Assembly: GCF_033366695.1 (NCBI RefSeq)
Contig: NZ_JAOBTQ010000001.1
Location: 6,696,001-6,760,000, forward strand
DNA length: 64,000 nt
From: Streptomyces sp. SCL15-4
GTDB taxonomy: Bacteria > Actinomycetota > Actinomycetes > Streptomycetales > Streptomycetaceae
Direction: 5' to 3'
The position numbers were made by a program, and so were the translations under genes. Shown here piece after piece: positions 24,519-32,755 of this stretch (position 1 is its first letter; each line of letters begins with the position of its first letter). The notes under the pieces are model-generated. The model saw only the letters and a list, made by a program, of their open reading frames with translations, made no database searches and had not been told where the DNA came from.

Positions 24519-24844
24519 CGGGTCCTCCGATGTCAAGGGGGCGATATGAGTCTGTGCAGGTGAGGACATTACTCGCGGCGCACGTCCGCGCGCACATCGA
24601 GGACACCCGCTTCGCCGAGGTCTTACGAACTGTTGACACGGGTTTACCTGCGGTGCCGTGGCCAGGACGGCGTGTAACAGCCTTGTGCGCATGTGACGGA
24701 CATCGCGCGCCGACGCCCCGTCACCCGCCGCCGCCCGCCGGACATCCGACGGCACCCCGGTGTTCGAACGAGAGCCTCCCTTCGGACATGTGTGCGCCCC
24801 TACGATCGGCGCGCACCGGAGAAGCGAACGGCAGGAGGGCGCTC
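24519..24844. other. 326-bp divergent intergenic region (plsC-like / glpQ-like)
   Basis: Control region between two divergent starts. It contains a TTGACA (near 24632) but no convincing -10 at the right spacing, and AGGAGG before the plus-strand ATG. I see no gene, repeat or riboswitch; frames that run through it are unconserved in composition. Confidence 0.5.
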
Positions 24845-26020
24845 ATGGGCGGCGACCAGGACAACGGGCGGACGCAGGCGACGGGACGGCGGGCACTGCT
24901 CGGCGCCGCCGTGCTGGGCGCGGGCGGAGCGGTCCTCGGACTGCCCGGCACCGCGCGGGCCGAGGAGACCCGGGCGGCCGGGCGCGCGGGCCGCGGGCTG
25001 AAGAGCCTGCCGGTGCCCACGATCATCGGCCACCGCGGAGCCAGCGGCTACCGCCCCGAGCACACCTTCGGCTCCTATGACCTGGCGCTGGACCTGGGCG
25101 CCGACGTGGTCGAGGCCGGCGACCTGGTGCCGACCAGGGACGGCCATCTGGTCTGCCGGCACGAACCGGAGATCGGCGGCACCACCGACGTCGCCGACCA
25201 CCCCGAGTTCGCCGGCCGCAGGACCACCAAGCTGCTCGACGGCGTCCCCACCACCGGCTGGTTCACCGAGGACTTCACGCTCGCCGAGCTGAAGACGCTG
25301 CGCGCCGTCGAGCGCGTTCCCGCCAACCGGCCGCACAACACCCTGTACAACGGCCGCTGGGAGATCCCCACCTTCGAAGAGGTCCTGAAGTGGCAGGACG
25401 AGCAGACCCGCAGGCGCGGCCGGCAGGTCTGGATCTACCCGGAGACCAAGCACCCCACCTACTTCCGCAAACTGGGCCTCGGCCTGGAGGAGCGGGTGGC
25501 GAAGCTGCTGCGCAAGTACGGCAAGGACGGCCGCCACTCCCCGGTGATCCTCCAGTCCTTCGAGCCGACCAGCATCCAGCGGCTGAACCGGCTGGTCGAC
25601 AATCCCCTGGTCGTCCTGCTCTCCTCCGCGAACAGCCGGCCCTACGACTTCGTCGAGGCGGACGACCCGCGCACGGTCGCCGACCTCGTCACCCCCAAGG
25701 GCCTGCGGGAGATCGCCGGCTACGCGCAGGGCATCGGGCCCACCGTCGACCTGGTCATCCCGAAGAAGGCGGACGGCACCCTGGCCGAGCCCACCACGCT
25801 GGTCTCCGACGCGCACCGGGTGGGCCTCCTCGTCCACCCCTACACCCTGCGCAACGAGAACCCCTTCCTGCCCGCCGAGTACCGCAAGGGCGGCGCCGCC
25901 GACGGCTACGGCGATGTCTTCGGCGCCTTCGGGAAGTACTTCGCGACCGGCATCGACGGCGTCTTCACCGACAACGCCGACACCGGACTGCTCGCCCGCG
26001 CCGACTTCCTCGCCGGCTGA
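24845..26020 (+). CDS. Secreted glycerophosphodiester phosphodiesterase (GlpQ-like)
   Basis: 391-aa enzyme hydrolysing glycerophosphodiesters, and possibly teichoic acid, to glycerol-3-phosphate. Tat signal (TGRRALLGAAVLGAGG, cleavage near ARAEE). GDPD signature HRGASGYRPEHTF starts at residue 63; metal and catalytic residues continue in TRDGHLVCRHEPEI, and WIYPETKHP and FTDNADTG complete the barrel. The usual metal pair E-x-D (as in IEPDL) is here written VVEAGDL, i.e. E-x-x-D with one extra residue. AGGAGG precedes ATG 24845. Likely role is phosphate or glycerol scavenging outside the cell; a PHO box was not identified. Confidence 0.88.
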   Translation: MGGDQDNGRTQATGRRALLGAAVLGAGGAVLGLPGTARAEETRAAGRAGRGLKSLPVPTIIGHRGASGYRPEHTFGSYDLALDLGADVVEAGDLVPTRDGHLVCRHEPEIGGTTDVADHPEFAGRRTTKLLDGVPTTGWFTEDFTLAELKTLRAVERVPANRPHNTLYNGRWEIPTFEEVLKWQDEQTRRRGRQVWIYPETKHPTYFRKLGLGLEERVAKLLRKYGKDGRHSPVILQSFEPTSIQRLNRLVDNPLVVLLSSANSRPYDFVEADDPRTVADLVTPKGLREIAGYAQGIGPTVDLVIPKKADGTLAEPTTLVSDAHRVGLLVHPYTLRNENPFLPAEYRKGGAADGYGDVFGAFGKYFATGIDGVFTDNADTGLLARADFLAG

Positions 26021-26112
26021 CGCCGTCAACCACCGCACCGGCCGGCCCCCCGTTCGAGGTGACTGTGCGCCGCCCCGGCAACCCGCCGCCGGGGCGGCGC
26101 GTCGTTCCGCGT

Positions 26113-26619
26113 ATGACGTACGACCTGGTAGCCGCCCTGCGCCCGCTGCTGGCCGCCGAGGCCTCCGCCGAGGCATATGCCTGCGGAAGCGAGCCGGGCG
26201 ATCTGGAGCAGGCCGTCTGGCTGCGGCTCTTGGAGCGGCTGGAGAGCGACGGCCCGCCGCCGGACCCGCCCGGCTGGCTGCGCGAGGCCGTGCGCGCCGA
26301 GGCCCGCCGCAGCCGGCACGCCGCCTGGCGGGAGGCGCCGTACGACGGGGAGCCCGCCGACGTCCTCGGCCCCGGGCCCGAACAGCACGCCCTGACCGCC
26401 GCCCGGCACCGGGCACTGCGCCAGGCCGTCCGCCGCCTGCCCGGCCGCTGCCCGCGCCTGATGGACGCGCTGCTCTCGCCGAAGGACCTCACCTACCGCG
26501 AGATCGCGGGGGAGTTGGGTATCTCACAGGGCAGTCTGGGACCGGAACGTTCCAGATGTCTGGGTTGTCTGCGCAGATTGCTCGCACCGGAGGTTGCGAC
26601 GTGCCAAGCACGGGGATAG
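26113..26619 (+). CDS. Sigma-70-like (ECF-type) protein
   Basis: 168-aa protein resembling a short RNA polymerase sigma factor. The C-terminal part (LTYREIAGELGISQGSLGPE, residues about 130-149) is a region 4 helix-turn-helix, and an N-terminal LEQAVWLRLLERLES matches region 2.2-like sequences, followed by WLREAVRAEARRSRHAAWR. The region 2 core is weak, so it may act as a sigma factor or as a sigma-like regulator. No anti-sigma gene is adjacent; a GNAT gene follows after 45 bp. Confidence 0.7.
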   Translation: MTYDLVAALRPLLAAEASAEAYACGSEPGDLEQAVWLRLLERLESDGPPPDPPGWLREAVRAEARRSRHAAWREAPYDGEPADVLGPGPEQHALTAARHRALRQAVRRLPGRCPRLMDALLSPKDLTYREIAGELGISQGSLGPERSRCLGCLRRLLAPEVATCQARG

Positions 26620-26664
26620 GAGTGGGGGACGACAGGTGATCAGGTGAGCGGGAGGCGTGCGCAC

Positions 26665-27162
26665 ATGGGCATGAGCGTGACCATCTCGGCGGCGACCGAG
26701 CAGGACGCGGAGCAGATCTTCAGGCTCCAGTACCTGTGCTTCCAGGGCGAGGCCGCGTTGTACGGCAACTACCGCATCGACCCGCTCGTGCAGACCCTGG
26801 ACTCCGTCCGCCGGGAGGTCGCCGTTGACTGCGTCTTCGTCGCCCGGCTCGGCGAGGAGGTGGTCGGCTCGGTGCGCGGCAAGGTGACCGAGGACGGCGC
26901 GGCGGCCATCGCCAAGCTCTGCGTCCACCCCCGCCTCCAGGGCCACGGCATCGGCGCCCGGCTGCTGCGCGCGGCCGAGTCCGCGCTGGGCGAGCGGCAC
27001 GGCGCCACCAGGTTCCGCCTCCGCACCGGCCACCGCAGCGAGGGCAACCTCCGCCTCTACCGCAAGGCGGGTTACCAGGCGGTGGGCCGGGTGAAGGGCG
27101 AGGACGGGGTGGAGCTGATCATCCTGGAAAAGGAAGCGGACGCCTTCGCCGCCACGGCGTGA
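26665..27162 (+). CDS. GNAT family N-acetyltransferase
   Basis: 165-aa single-domain acetyltransferase. Acetyl-CoA-binding motif A is LCVHPRLQGHGIGARLL (Q/R-X-X-G-X-G/A present) and motif B RLRTGHRSEGNLRLYRKAGY. The N-terminal SVTISAATEQDAEQIF is the usual first strand and helix. The ATG at 26665 follows GGGAGG by about 9 nt; an in-frame GTG at 26644 would add seven residues. Substrate unknown. Confidence 0.83.
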   Translation: MGMSVTISAATEQDAEQIFRLQYLCFQGEAALYGNYRIDPLVQTLDSVRREVAVDCVFVARLGEEVVGSVRGKVTEDGAAAIAKLCVHPRLQGHGIGARLLRAAESALGERHGATRFRLRTGHRSEGNLRLYRKAGYQAVGRVKGEDGVELIILEKEADAFAATA

Positions 27163-27231
27163 GGACGCGTCCCGCAAGGGGCGCGGGGAACCGCGCGACG
27201 GGCCACGGACGACCCGCGGCCGCCGCGTTCC

Positions 27232-27651
27232 TCAGGCTCCCGCGCGCTGCCGCGCCCTGCGCAGCCAGTACATCGCGGACAGCGGCAGCAGCACGGGAAT
27301 GAACACGTATCCCATCCCGTACTCCGACCACACGGTTGCGTCCGGGAACGCCGACGGCTCGACCAGCGTCCACGTGCCGACGACCAGCACACCCGCCAGC
27401 TCGGCGGCGCAGCACACCAGCGCCGCCCTGCGCGCCGTCTCGCCGCCCCGCACCAGCGTGTACGTGATGAACGCGTACACCACACCCGCCACGGCCGACA
27501 GCGTGTACGCCAGCGGCGCCCGGTCGAACTCCGTGGCGATCTGGTACGCGGAACGCGACAGCGCGCCGACCACCATCACGCCGTAGAACCAGACCAGCAG
27601 CATGCCCGGCCCGCTGATCAGCCGGGCCGGCTTCTCCTGCACCGCCGTCAC
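27232..27651 (-). CDS. Small integral membrane protein (four TM)
   Basis: 139-aa protein with four hydrophobic segments (GMLLVWFYGVMVVGAL; TLSAVAGVVYAFITYTLV; ALVCCAAELAGVLVVGTW; GYVFIPVLLPLSAMYWL) and a basic C-terminus. No recognised function; in Streptomyces such genes are annotated as conserved membrane proteins. GTG start at 27651, one base after the stop of the gene behind it, so the two membrane-protein genes form an operon. Confidence 0.75.
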   Translation of the reverse strand: MTAVQEKPARLISGPGMLLVWFYGVMVVGALSRSAYQIATEFDRAPLAYTLSAVAGVVYAFITYTLVRGGETARRAALVCCAAELAGVLVVGTWTLVEPSAFPDATVWSEYGMGYVFIPVLLPLSAMYWLRRARQRAGA

Positions 27652-27652
27652 C

Positions 27653-28012
27653 TCAGCCTCCCCAGATGTCGTAGAGCCGTACTTCCAGGACGGCCAGCAC
27701 CACCCCGGCCGCGGCCACCGTCACCGAGCCCCAGCGGGTCCGCTCGGCCAGCGACATGAACCCCGCGGCCGGCACACACGCGAACGCGCCCAGCAGATAC
27801 GCCACGAAGATCGTCGTGCCCTGCTCCGGCTTCTCGCCCCGCGCCAGCTGCACGATCCCGGCCACCAGCTGGACCGCGGCCAGCAGCGACACCACGGCCA
27901 TGCCGATGAAGTGCCAGTCCTTCGTCGGCTGGTCCCGAGAGGCGGCCCAGCCGCACCAGGCGGCGAGCAGGAGCGCGGCGACCCCGGTCACCAGCATCAG
28001 GGCGTTGAGCAT
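27653..28012 (-). CDS. Small integral membrane protein (four TM)
   Basis: 119-aa hydrophobic protein with four predicted helices (LMLVTGVAALLLAAWCGWA; GMAVVSLLAAVQLVAGIVQL; TIFVAYLLGAFACVPAAGFM; VTVAAAGVVLAVLEVRL). No motif that names a function. Upstream partner of the gene at 27232-27651. ATG at 28012; divergent from the HAD phosphatase with about 70 bp between. Confidence 0.72.
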   Translation of the reverse strand: MLNALMLVTGVAALLLAAWCGWAASRDQPTKDWHFIGMAVVSLLAAVQLVAGIVQLARGEKPEQGTTIFVAYLLGAFACVPAAGFMSLAERTRWGSVTVAAAGVVLAVLEVRLYDIWGG

Positions 28013-28081
28013 GCCGTGACCCTATTACGGCGCAAACCCGCCGCGGCCGCCGCCCCCGCCGAACGCCGTAGGGTCGAGGCC

Positions 28082-28732
28082 ATGACGATCCACGCGCACG
28101 CCCTCCTGTTCGACAACGACGGCACCCTCGTCTCCTCCCTCGACTCCGTCGAGCGCTGCTGGGCCCGCTGGGCCGGGGAGTACGGGATCACCGCGGAGGA
28201 GTTCGGCCGCGTGGAGCTGCACGGACGCACGGCCGTCGAGATCGTCGCCGACCTGCTGCCCGCCCGCCTGGTGCCGGAGGCGGTCGCCCGGGTCGAGCAG
28301 CTGGAGGTCGAGGACGTGCCGAACGGGGGCGTGCGCCTGCTGCCGGGCACCCGGGACCTCCTGGACGCCCTGCCCGCCGACCGCTGGGCCGTGGTCACCT
28401 CCGCCACCCGCCGTCTCGCCGAGGCCCGCCTCGGCGCCGTCGGCATCGCGCCGAAGGCCCTGGTCGCGGCCGACGACGTCACCCGCGGCAAGCCCGATCC
28501 CGAGCCCTATCTGCTCGCCGCCCGGCAGCTCGGCGTGGACCCCGCGCACTGCGTCGTCTTCGAGGACGCGCCCGCCGGACTGCGGGCCGGACGCGCGGCC
28601 GGCATGACCACCGTGGCGTTGGCCACAACCCACCGTGCCGCCGAGCTGGACGCCGACCTGGTGGTGGGCGACCTGTCGGCCTTGTCCGTACTGGTCACCG
28701 GCCGGGGCGTGGAAATATCCCGCCACGGCTGA
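28082..28732 (+). CDS. HAD-superfamily sugar phosphatase
   Basis: 216-aa haloacid-dehalogenase hydrolase, subfamily IA. Motif I is LLFDNDGTLVSS with the nucleophilic Asp, motif II is VVTSATRR, motif III lysine is RGKPDPEPYLLAA, and motif IV is VVFEDAPAGLRAG. The alpha-helical cap (residues about 17-90) is of the beta-phosphoglucomutase / YfbT type, so the substrate is probably a sugar phosphate. Stand-alone; followed by a strong hairpin. Confidence 0.86.
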   Translation: MTIHAHALLFDNDGTLVSSLDSVERCWARWAGEYGITAEEFGRVELHGRTAVEIVADLLPARLVPEAVARVEQLEVEDVPNGGVRLLPGTRDLLDALPADRWAVVTSATRRLAEARLGAVGIAPKALVAADDVTRGKPDPEPYLLAARQLGVDPAHCVVFEDAPAGLRAGRAAGMTTVALATTHRAAELDADLVVGDLSALSVLVTGRGVEISRHG

Positions 28733-28752
28733 GACCCCGGCCCGCGCTGTCC

Positions 28753-28779
28753 GCCGCTGTCCACCATCCGGACAGCGGC
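28753..28779 (+). terminator. Hairpin after HAD gene
   Basis: GCCGCTGTCC (28753-28762) pairs perfectly with GGACAGCGGC (28770-28779) across a 7-nt loop, 20 bases after the stop. It separates the phosphatase gene from the met leader region. Confidence 0.6.
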
Positions 28780-28815
28780 GACCGACCGGGACCGTCCGTC
28801 TGGTTTACTGATCGC

Positions 28816-28914
28816 ATGACCACGACGAGCTGCCGCACCCTTGCGACCGAGGCGACCATGACGCCCGGTGCTCGTTGTATGTGTTGCCTGATGTGTCGAA
28901 TGTGCGCCTTCTAG
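28816..28914 (+). CDS. Met/Cys-rich leader peptide upstream of metNIQ
   Basis: Open frame of 32 aa ending RCMCCLMCRMCAF and TAG: five Cys and three Met within 13 residues. Two starts are possible: ATG 28816 (32 aa) or ATG 28858 (18 aa, MTPGARC...), the second having GAGG five bases upstream and therefore preferred. Its position, about 165 bp before the methionine-transporter ATPase gene, and its composition suggest an attenuation leader whose ribosome stalls when Cys-tRNA or Met-tRNA is short. Hairpins between it and metN are candidates for the switch (for example CTCGC/GCGAG at 28937-28954 and the palindrome GTGCCCGGGCAC at 29031-29042). Polycysteine leader ORFs that control sulfur genes are known in mycobacteria; a Met/Cys mixed one here is inference. 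Confidence 0.6.
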   Translation: MTTTSCRTLATEATMTPGARCMCCLMCRMCAF

Positions 28915-29079
28915 AGGGCCCCCGCATCAGCTGAGCCTCGCGCCCCGAAGCGAGAGACCCGTGGCATGTCCGTGCGCCGTAGGCCGTACGAACCGCACGA
29001 ACCGCTCCCATGCCGCAACCGCATGCACCCGTGCCCGGGCACACCCACGCCCGCGCACTCGACAGTGACGGAAACCCAC

Positions 29080-30114
29080 GTGATCACCACCTCGGGCCTG
29101 ACCAAGGTCTACCGCTCCCGCGGCCGTGAGGTCACCGCCCTCGACGGCGTCGATCTGCACGTCCGCGAAGGCGAGGTCTACGGCGTCATCGGCCAGTCCG
29201 GCGCCGGCAAGTCCTCCCTCATCCGCTGCGTCAACCTGCTGGAGCGCCCCACCTCCGGCACCGTGACCGTCGCCGGGCAGGACCTCACCGCCCTGGCCGG
29301 CCGCGGCCCGCGCGCCGGCCGGGAACTGCGCCGCGCCCGCAGCCGGATCGGCATGGTCTTCCAGCACTTCAACCTGCTGTCCACGCGGACCGTCCAGGAC
29401 AACGTCGAACTGCCGCTGGAGATCCTCGGCAAGTCCGGCAAGGAGCGCTCGCGCAAGGCCCTGGAGCTGCTGGACCTCGTCGGCCTCGCCGACAAGGCCA
29501 AGGCCTACCCCGCCCAGCTCTCCGGCGGCCAGAAGCAGCGCGTCGGCATCGCCCGCGCCCTGGCCGGCGACCCCAAGGTGCTGCTCTCCGACGAGGCCAC
29601 CAGCGCCCTGGACCCGGAGACCACCCGCTCCATCCTCCAGCTGCTGCGCGACCTGAACCGGCAGCTGGACCTGACCGTCCTGCTCATCACCCACGAGATG
29701 GACGTCGTCAAGTCGATCTGCGACTCCGCCGCCCTCATGGAGCGCGGCCGGATCGTGGAGTCCGGCACCGTCAGCGAGCTGCTGGCCACCCCGGGCTCCA
29801 CGCTGGCCGCCGCGCTGTTCCCGGTGGGCGGCGAGGCCACCGGTCCCGACCGGACCGTCCTCGACGTCACCTTCCAGGGCGAGAGCGCCACCCAGCCGGT
29901 CGTCTCCCAGCTCGCCCGCACCTACAACATCGACATCTCCATCCTCGGCGCCGCCATCGACACCGTCGGCGGCCTCCAGGTCGGCCGGATGCGCATCGAA
30001 CTGCCCGGCCGCTACGAGGAGAATGTGGTCCCGATCGGCTTCCTGCGCGAACAGGGACTGCAGATAGACGTCGTGGGCCAGGACGCCCCGCTGGTGAAGG
30101 AAGGTGCCAAGTGA
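29080..30114 (+). CDS. metN: Methionine ABC transporter ATP-binding protein
   Basis: 344-aa ATPase energising D/L-methionine import (MetNIQ). Walker A GQSGAGKSS (residues 38-46), signature LSGGQKQRVGIARAL, Walker B VLLSDEATSALDP (normally DEATSALD), and a C-terminal NIL regulatory domain (VLDVTFQGESATQPVVSQLA onwards) that senses methionine and inhibits transport. The start is uncertain: GTG 29080 gives the family N-terminus MITTSGLTKVYR; GTG 29065 and an ATG at 28966 are in frame but add unconserved residues. Stop overlaps metI (GTGA). Confidence 0.93.
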   Translation: MITTSGLTKVYRSRGREVTALDGVDLHVREGEVYGVIGQSGAGKSSLIRCVNLLERPTSGTVTVAGQDLTALAGRGPRAGRELRRARSRIGMVFQHFNLLSTRTVQDNVELPLEILGKSGKERSRKALELLDLVGLADKAKAYPAQLSGGQKQRVGIARALAGDPKVLLSDEATSALDPETTRSILQLLRDLNRQLDLTVLLITHEMDVVKSICDSAALMERGRIVESGTVSELLATPGSTLAAALFPVGGEATGPDRTVLDVTFQGESATQPVVSQLARTYNIDISILGAAIDTVGGLQVGRMRIELPGRYEENVVPIGFLREQGLQIDVVGQDAPLVKEGAK

Positions 30115-30848
30115 CCTGGTCGGAGATGCAGCCGCTGCTGTCGGACGCGTGTAGTCAGACACTCACCATGGTGCTCTGGTCCACCGTGATCGCCGTCGTC
30201 GCCGGCCTGCCGCTCGGCATCCTCCTCGTCCTCACGGACCGGGGCGGCCTGCTGCAGAACGTGCTCGCCAACAAGGTGATCGGCCAGATCGTGAACGTCG
30301 GCCGGTCCATGCCGTTCATCATCCTGATGGTCGCGCTGATGAGCTTCACCCGCTGGGTCACCGGCACCACCATCGGCACCACCGCGGCGATCGTGCCGCT
30401 CGCCATCGGCGGCATCCCGTTCTTCGCCCGCCTGGTCGAGACGGCCGTGCGCGAAGTGGACCAGGGCCTCGTCGAGGCCGTGCAGTCCATGGGCGGCAAC
30501 ACCTGGACGATCGTCCGCAAGGTCCTCGTTCCCGAGGCCCTGCCCTCGCTGATCGCGTCCACCACCACCACGATCATCGCGCTCATCGGCTACTCCGCCA
30601 TGGCCGGCACGGTCGGCGGCGGCGGCCTCGGCGACCTCGCCGTCCGCTACGGCTACCAGCGCTTCGAGACCGAACTGATGTGGATCACCGTGGCGATCCT
30701 CGCCGTCGTCATCTCCCTCATCCAGTTCGCCGGCGACTTCGCCGCCCGCTCCCTGCACCGCCGCGGCGGCCGCTCCGGCCCCGCGCCGAGGCTCCGCCTG
30801 CTGAAGGCCAAGGAGCCCGCGGCGGCCGAGATCAGCAAGGTCGCGTAA
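30111..30848 (+). CDS. metI: Methionine ABC transporter permease
   Basis: 245-aa inner-membrane permease. Five-plus hydrophobic helices and the EAA coupling loop VEAVQSMGGNTWTIVRKVL, which docks on MetN. N-terminal MTWSEMQPLLSDACSQTLTM and the segment LTDRGGLLQNVLANKVIGQI are typical of MetI. GTG start overlaps the metN stop, so the genes are coupled. Followed after 64 bp by two metQ genes. Confidence 0.95.
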   Translation: MTWSEMQPLLSDACSQTLTMVLWSTVIAVVAGLPLGILLVLTDRGGLLQNVLANKVIGQIVNVGRSMPFIILMVALMSFTRWVTGTTIGTTAAIVPLAIGGIPFFARLVETAVREVDQGLVEAVQSMGGNTWTIVRKVLVPEALPSLIASTTTTIIALIGYSAMAGTVGGGGLGDLAVRYGYQRFETELMWITVAILAVVISLIQFAGDFAARSLHRRGGRSGPAPRLRLLKAKEPAAAEISKVA

Positions 30849-30912
30849 GGCACCCAGGCTCCCCGGTCACCCGTACACGGGGTCGCACCACCCATAAGGA
30901 AAGGCACTTTTC

Positions 30913-31743
30913 GTGCGTAACACCGCCAAGCTCACCACCGCCGTCCTCGCCGCCTCGGCCCTCACCCTCGGGCTGAGCGCCTGCGGCTCCGACAAGGACT
31001 CCGGCTCCTCCGACACCAGCGGCCCGCTGATCGTCGCCGCGAGCCCGACCCCGCACGCCGAGATCCTGAACTTCGTCAAGGACAAGCTGGCGAAGAAGGC
31101 GGGCCTCGACCTCGAGGTCAAGGAGTTCACCGACTACATCGCGCCGAACACGGCGACCGAGGACGGGTCGGTGGGCGCCAACTACTTCCAGAACCAGCCG
31201 TACCTCGACGACTTCAACAAGAAGCGCGGCACCCACATCGTGCCCGTCGTCACGGTCCACCTGGAACCGCTCGGCCTGTACTCCCACAAGGTCAAGAAGG
31301 CCGACGAGCTGAAGAGCGGTGCGACCGTCGCCGTGCCCAACGACGCCGTCAACGAGGCCCGCGCCCTGAAGCTGCTCGCCGACAACGGGCTGATCACCCT
31401 CAAGGACGGCGCCGGCAACGAGGCCACCCCGCGGGACATCACCAAGAACCCCAAGGACCTCAAGTTCAAGGAGGTCGAGGCGGCCCAGACCCCGCGCTCC
31501 CTGGACGACGTCGACGCGGCCGTGGTCAACGGCAACTACGCCATCTCCGCCGGCCTGAAGCCCGCCAAGGACGCCCTCGTCCTGGAGTCCCCGAAGGACA
31601 ACCCCTACGGCAACTTCCTCGCCGTCAAGGAGGGCAACGAGAAGGACCCGCGGGTGACCAAGCTCGCCAAGCTCCTCACCTCGCCCGAGGTCAAGAAGTT
31701 CATCGAGGACAAGTACCAGGGCTCGGTCATCCCCTCCTTCTGA
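30913..31743 (+). CDS. metQ: Methionine-binding lipoprotein MetQ (copy 1)
   Basis: 276-aa lipoprotein that captures methionine outside the membrane and delivers it to MetI. Signal with lipobox LGLSACGS (Cys24). NlpA family motifs: VKEFTDYIAPNT, NYFQNQPYLDDFN, VAVPNDAVNEARALKLLA, DVDAAVVNGNYAISAGL and KDNPYGNFLAVK. AAGGAAAGG before GTG 30913 is the likely ribosome-binding site. Paralogue of the next gene. Confidence 0.93.
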   Translation: MRNTAKLTTAVLAASALTLGLSACGSDKDSGSSDTSGPLIVAASPTPHAEILNFVKDKLAKKAGLDLEVKEFTDYIAPNTATEDGSVGANYFQNQPYLDDFNKKRGTHIVPVVTVHLEPLGLYSHKVKKADELKSGATVAVPNDAVNEARALKLLADNGLITLKDGAGNEATPRDITKNPKDLKFKEVEAAQTPRSLDDVDAAVVNGNYAISAGLKPAKDALVLESPKDNPYGNFLAVKEGNEKDPRVTKLAKLLTSPEVKKFIEDKYQGSVIPSF

Positions 31744-31765
31744 CCCGCCGAGGAGGACTGAAGCC

Positions 31766-32593
31766 ATGCGCGCGTCCGTCGTCGCCGCGGCGGCCCTGGC
31801 CCTCGGCCTCGGCCTCACCGCCTGCGGCTCCGGCACGGACTCCGGCAAGGGCGGTGGCAAGGACGACACCCTCGTCGTCGGCGCCACCGCCGTCCCGGCC
31901 GGCGAGGTGCTCACCTACGTCAGGGACCACCTCGCCGCCAAGGCGGGCCTGAAGCTGGAGATCAAGGAGTTCACCGACTACGTCCTGCCCAACACCGCCC
32001 TCCAGGAGGGCGAGCTGGACGCCAACCTCTACCAGAACCAGCCCTACCTGGACGACTTCAACAAGTCCAAGGGCACCGACCTGGTCTCGGTCGTCAAGCC
32101 CTATCTGCCGCCCATGGGCGTCTACTCGCACCGGACCGAGGACGTCACCAGGCTCGCCGACGGCGCCACCGTCGCCGTACCCAACGACGTCACCAACGAG
32201 GGCCGCGCCCTGAAGCTGCTCGCCGCCGGCGGCGTCATCGGGCTCAAGGCGGGCGCCGGCGCCGACGCGTCCCCCGCGGACGTCACGGACAACCCCTGGC
32301 ACCTGAGGTTCAAGGAACTGGAGGCCGCCCAGCTGCCGCGCTCGCTCGACGACGTGGACGCAGCGGTCATCAACAACAACTACGCCCAGGACGCGGGCCT
32401 CAGCCCCACCAAGGACGCGATCCTGCTGGAGTCGGCGAAGAACAACCCGTACGCCAACCTCCTCGCCGTCAAACGCGGCCACGAGGACGACCCACGGGTG
32501 AAGAAGCTCGCCGGCCTGCTCGTCTCACCCGAGGTACGCGCCTTCATCAAGGACAAGTACCACGGCTCCGTCCTGCCCGCGACCGGCGGCTGA
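31766..32593 (+). CDS. metQ: Methionine-binding lipoprotein MetQ (copy 2)
   Basis: 275-aa second NlpA/MetQ lipoprotein, lipobox GLTACGS (Cys20). It shares nearly all conserved blocks with copy 1 (KEFTDYVLPNT, YQNQPYLDDFN, VAVPNDVTNEGRALKLLA, NNNYAQDAGLSP, NPYANLLAVKRG), so it arose by tandem duplication, but the mature N-terminus and several binding-pocket loops differ. It may recognise a different ligand (for example D-Met, Met-sulfoxide or a dipeptide) or simply raise dosage. 22 bases after copy 1, with GAGGAGG before ATG 31766. Confidence 0.9.
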   Translation: MRASVVAAAALALGLGLTACGSGTDSGKGGGKDDTLVVGATAVPAGEVLTYVRDHLAAKAGLKLEIKEFTDYVLPNTALQEGELDANLYQNQPYLDDFNKSKGTDLVSVVKPYLPPMGVYSHRTEDVTRLADGATVAVPNDVTNEGRALKLLAAGGVIGLKAGAGADASPADVTDNPWHLRFKELEAAQLPRSLDDVDAAVINNNYAQDAGLSPTKDAILLESAKNNPYANLLAVKRGHEDDPRVKKLAGLLVSPEVRAFIKDKYHGSVLPATGG

Positions 32594-32620
32594 CGGCACG
32601 CACACCGCGTCCGACGACGC

Positions 32621-32655
32621 ACGGGGTCCGCTCCCTCGCCGGGAACGGACCCCGT
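32621..32655 (+). terminator. Terminator of the metNIQQ operon
   Basis: ACGGGGTCCG (32621-32630) pairs with CGGACCCCGT (32646-32655), loop 15 nt, 28 bases after the second metQ stop; flanking ACGC/GTGCGT can extend the stem imperfectly. Confidence 0.6.
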
Positions 32656-32755
32656 CGTGCGTTTCGGTGGTTTCATGCTGCATGCTGGGCAGTTCAGCGG
32701 ACCTGACGGCCCGGACGGTCTTCCGAGGAATCTTCCGAAGGTTACGGAGCGGCGC

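Noticed and set aside
23787..24570. Longer plsC-like start at ATG 24570 or further upstream
   Set aside because: The TTG at 24518 has GGAGGA at 4 nt and gives the normal family N-terminus; upstream ATG codons lack ribosome-binding sites.
28915..29079. SAM riboswitch between the leader and metN
   Set aside because: No GGCAACC-type core or paired stems matching SAM-I, SAM-II or SAM-IV; only short GC hairpins. The leader ORF explains the region better.
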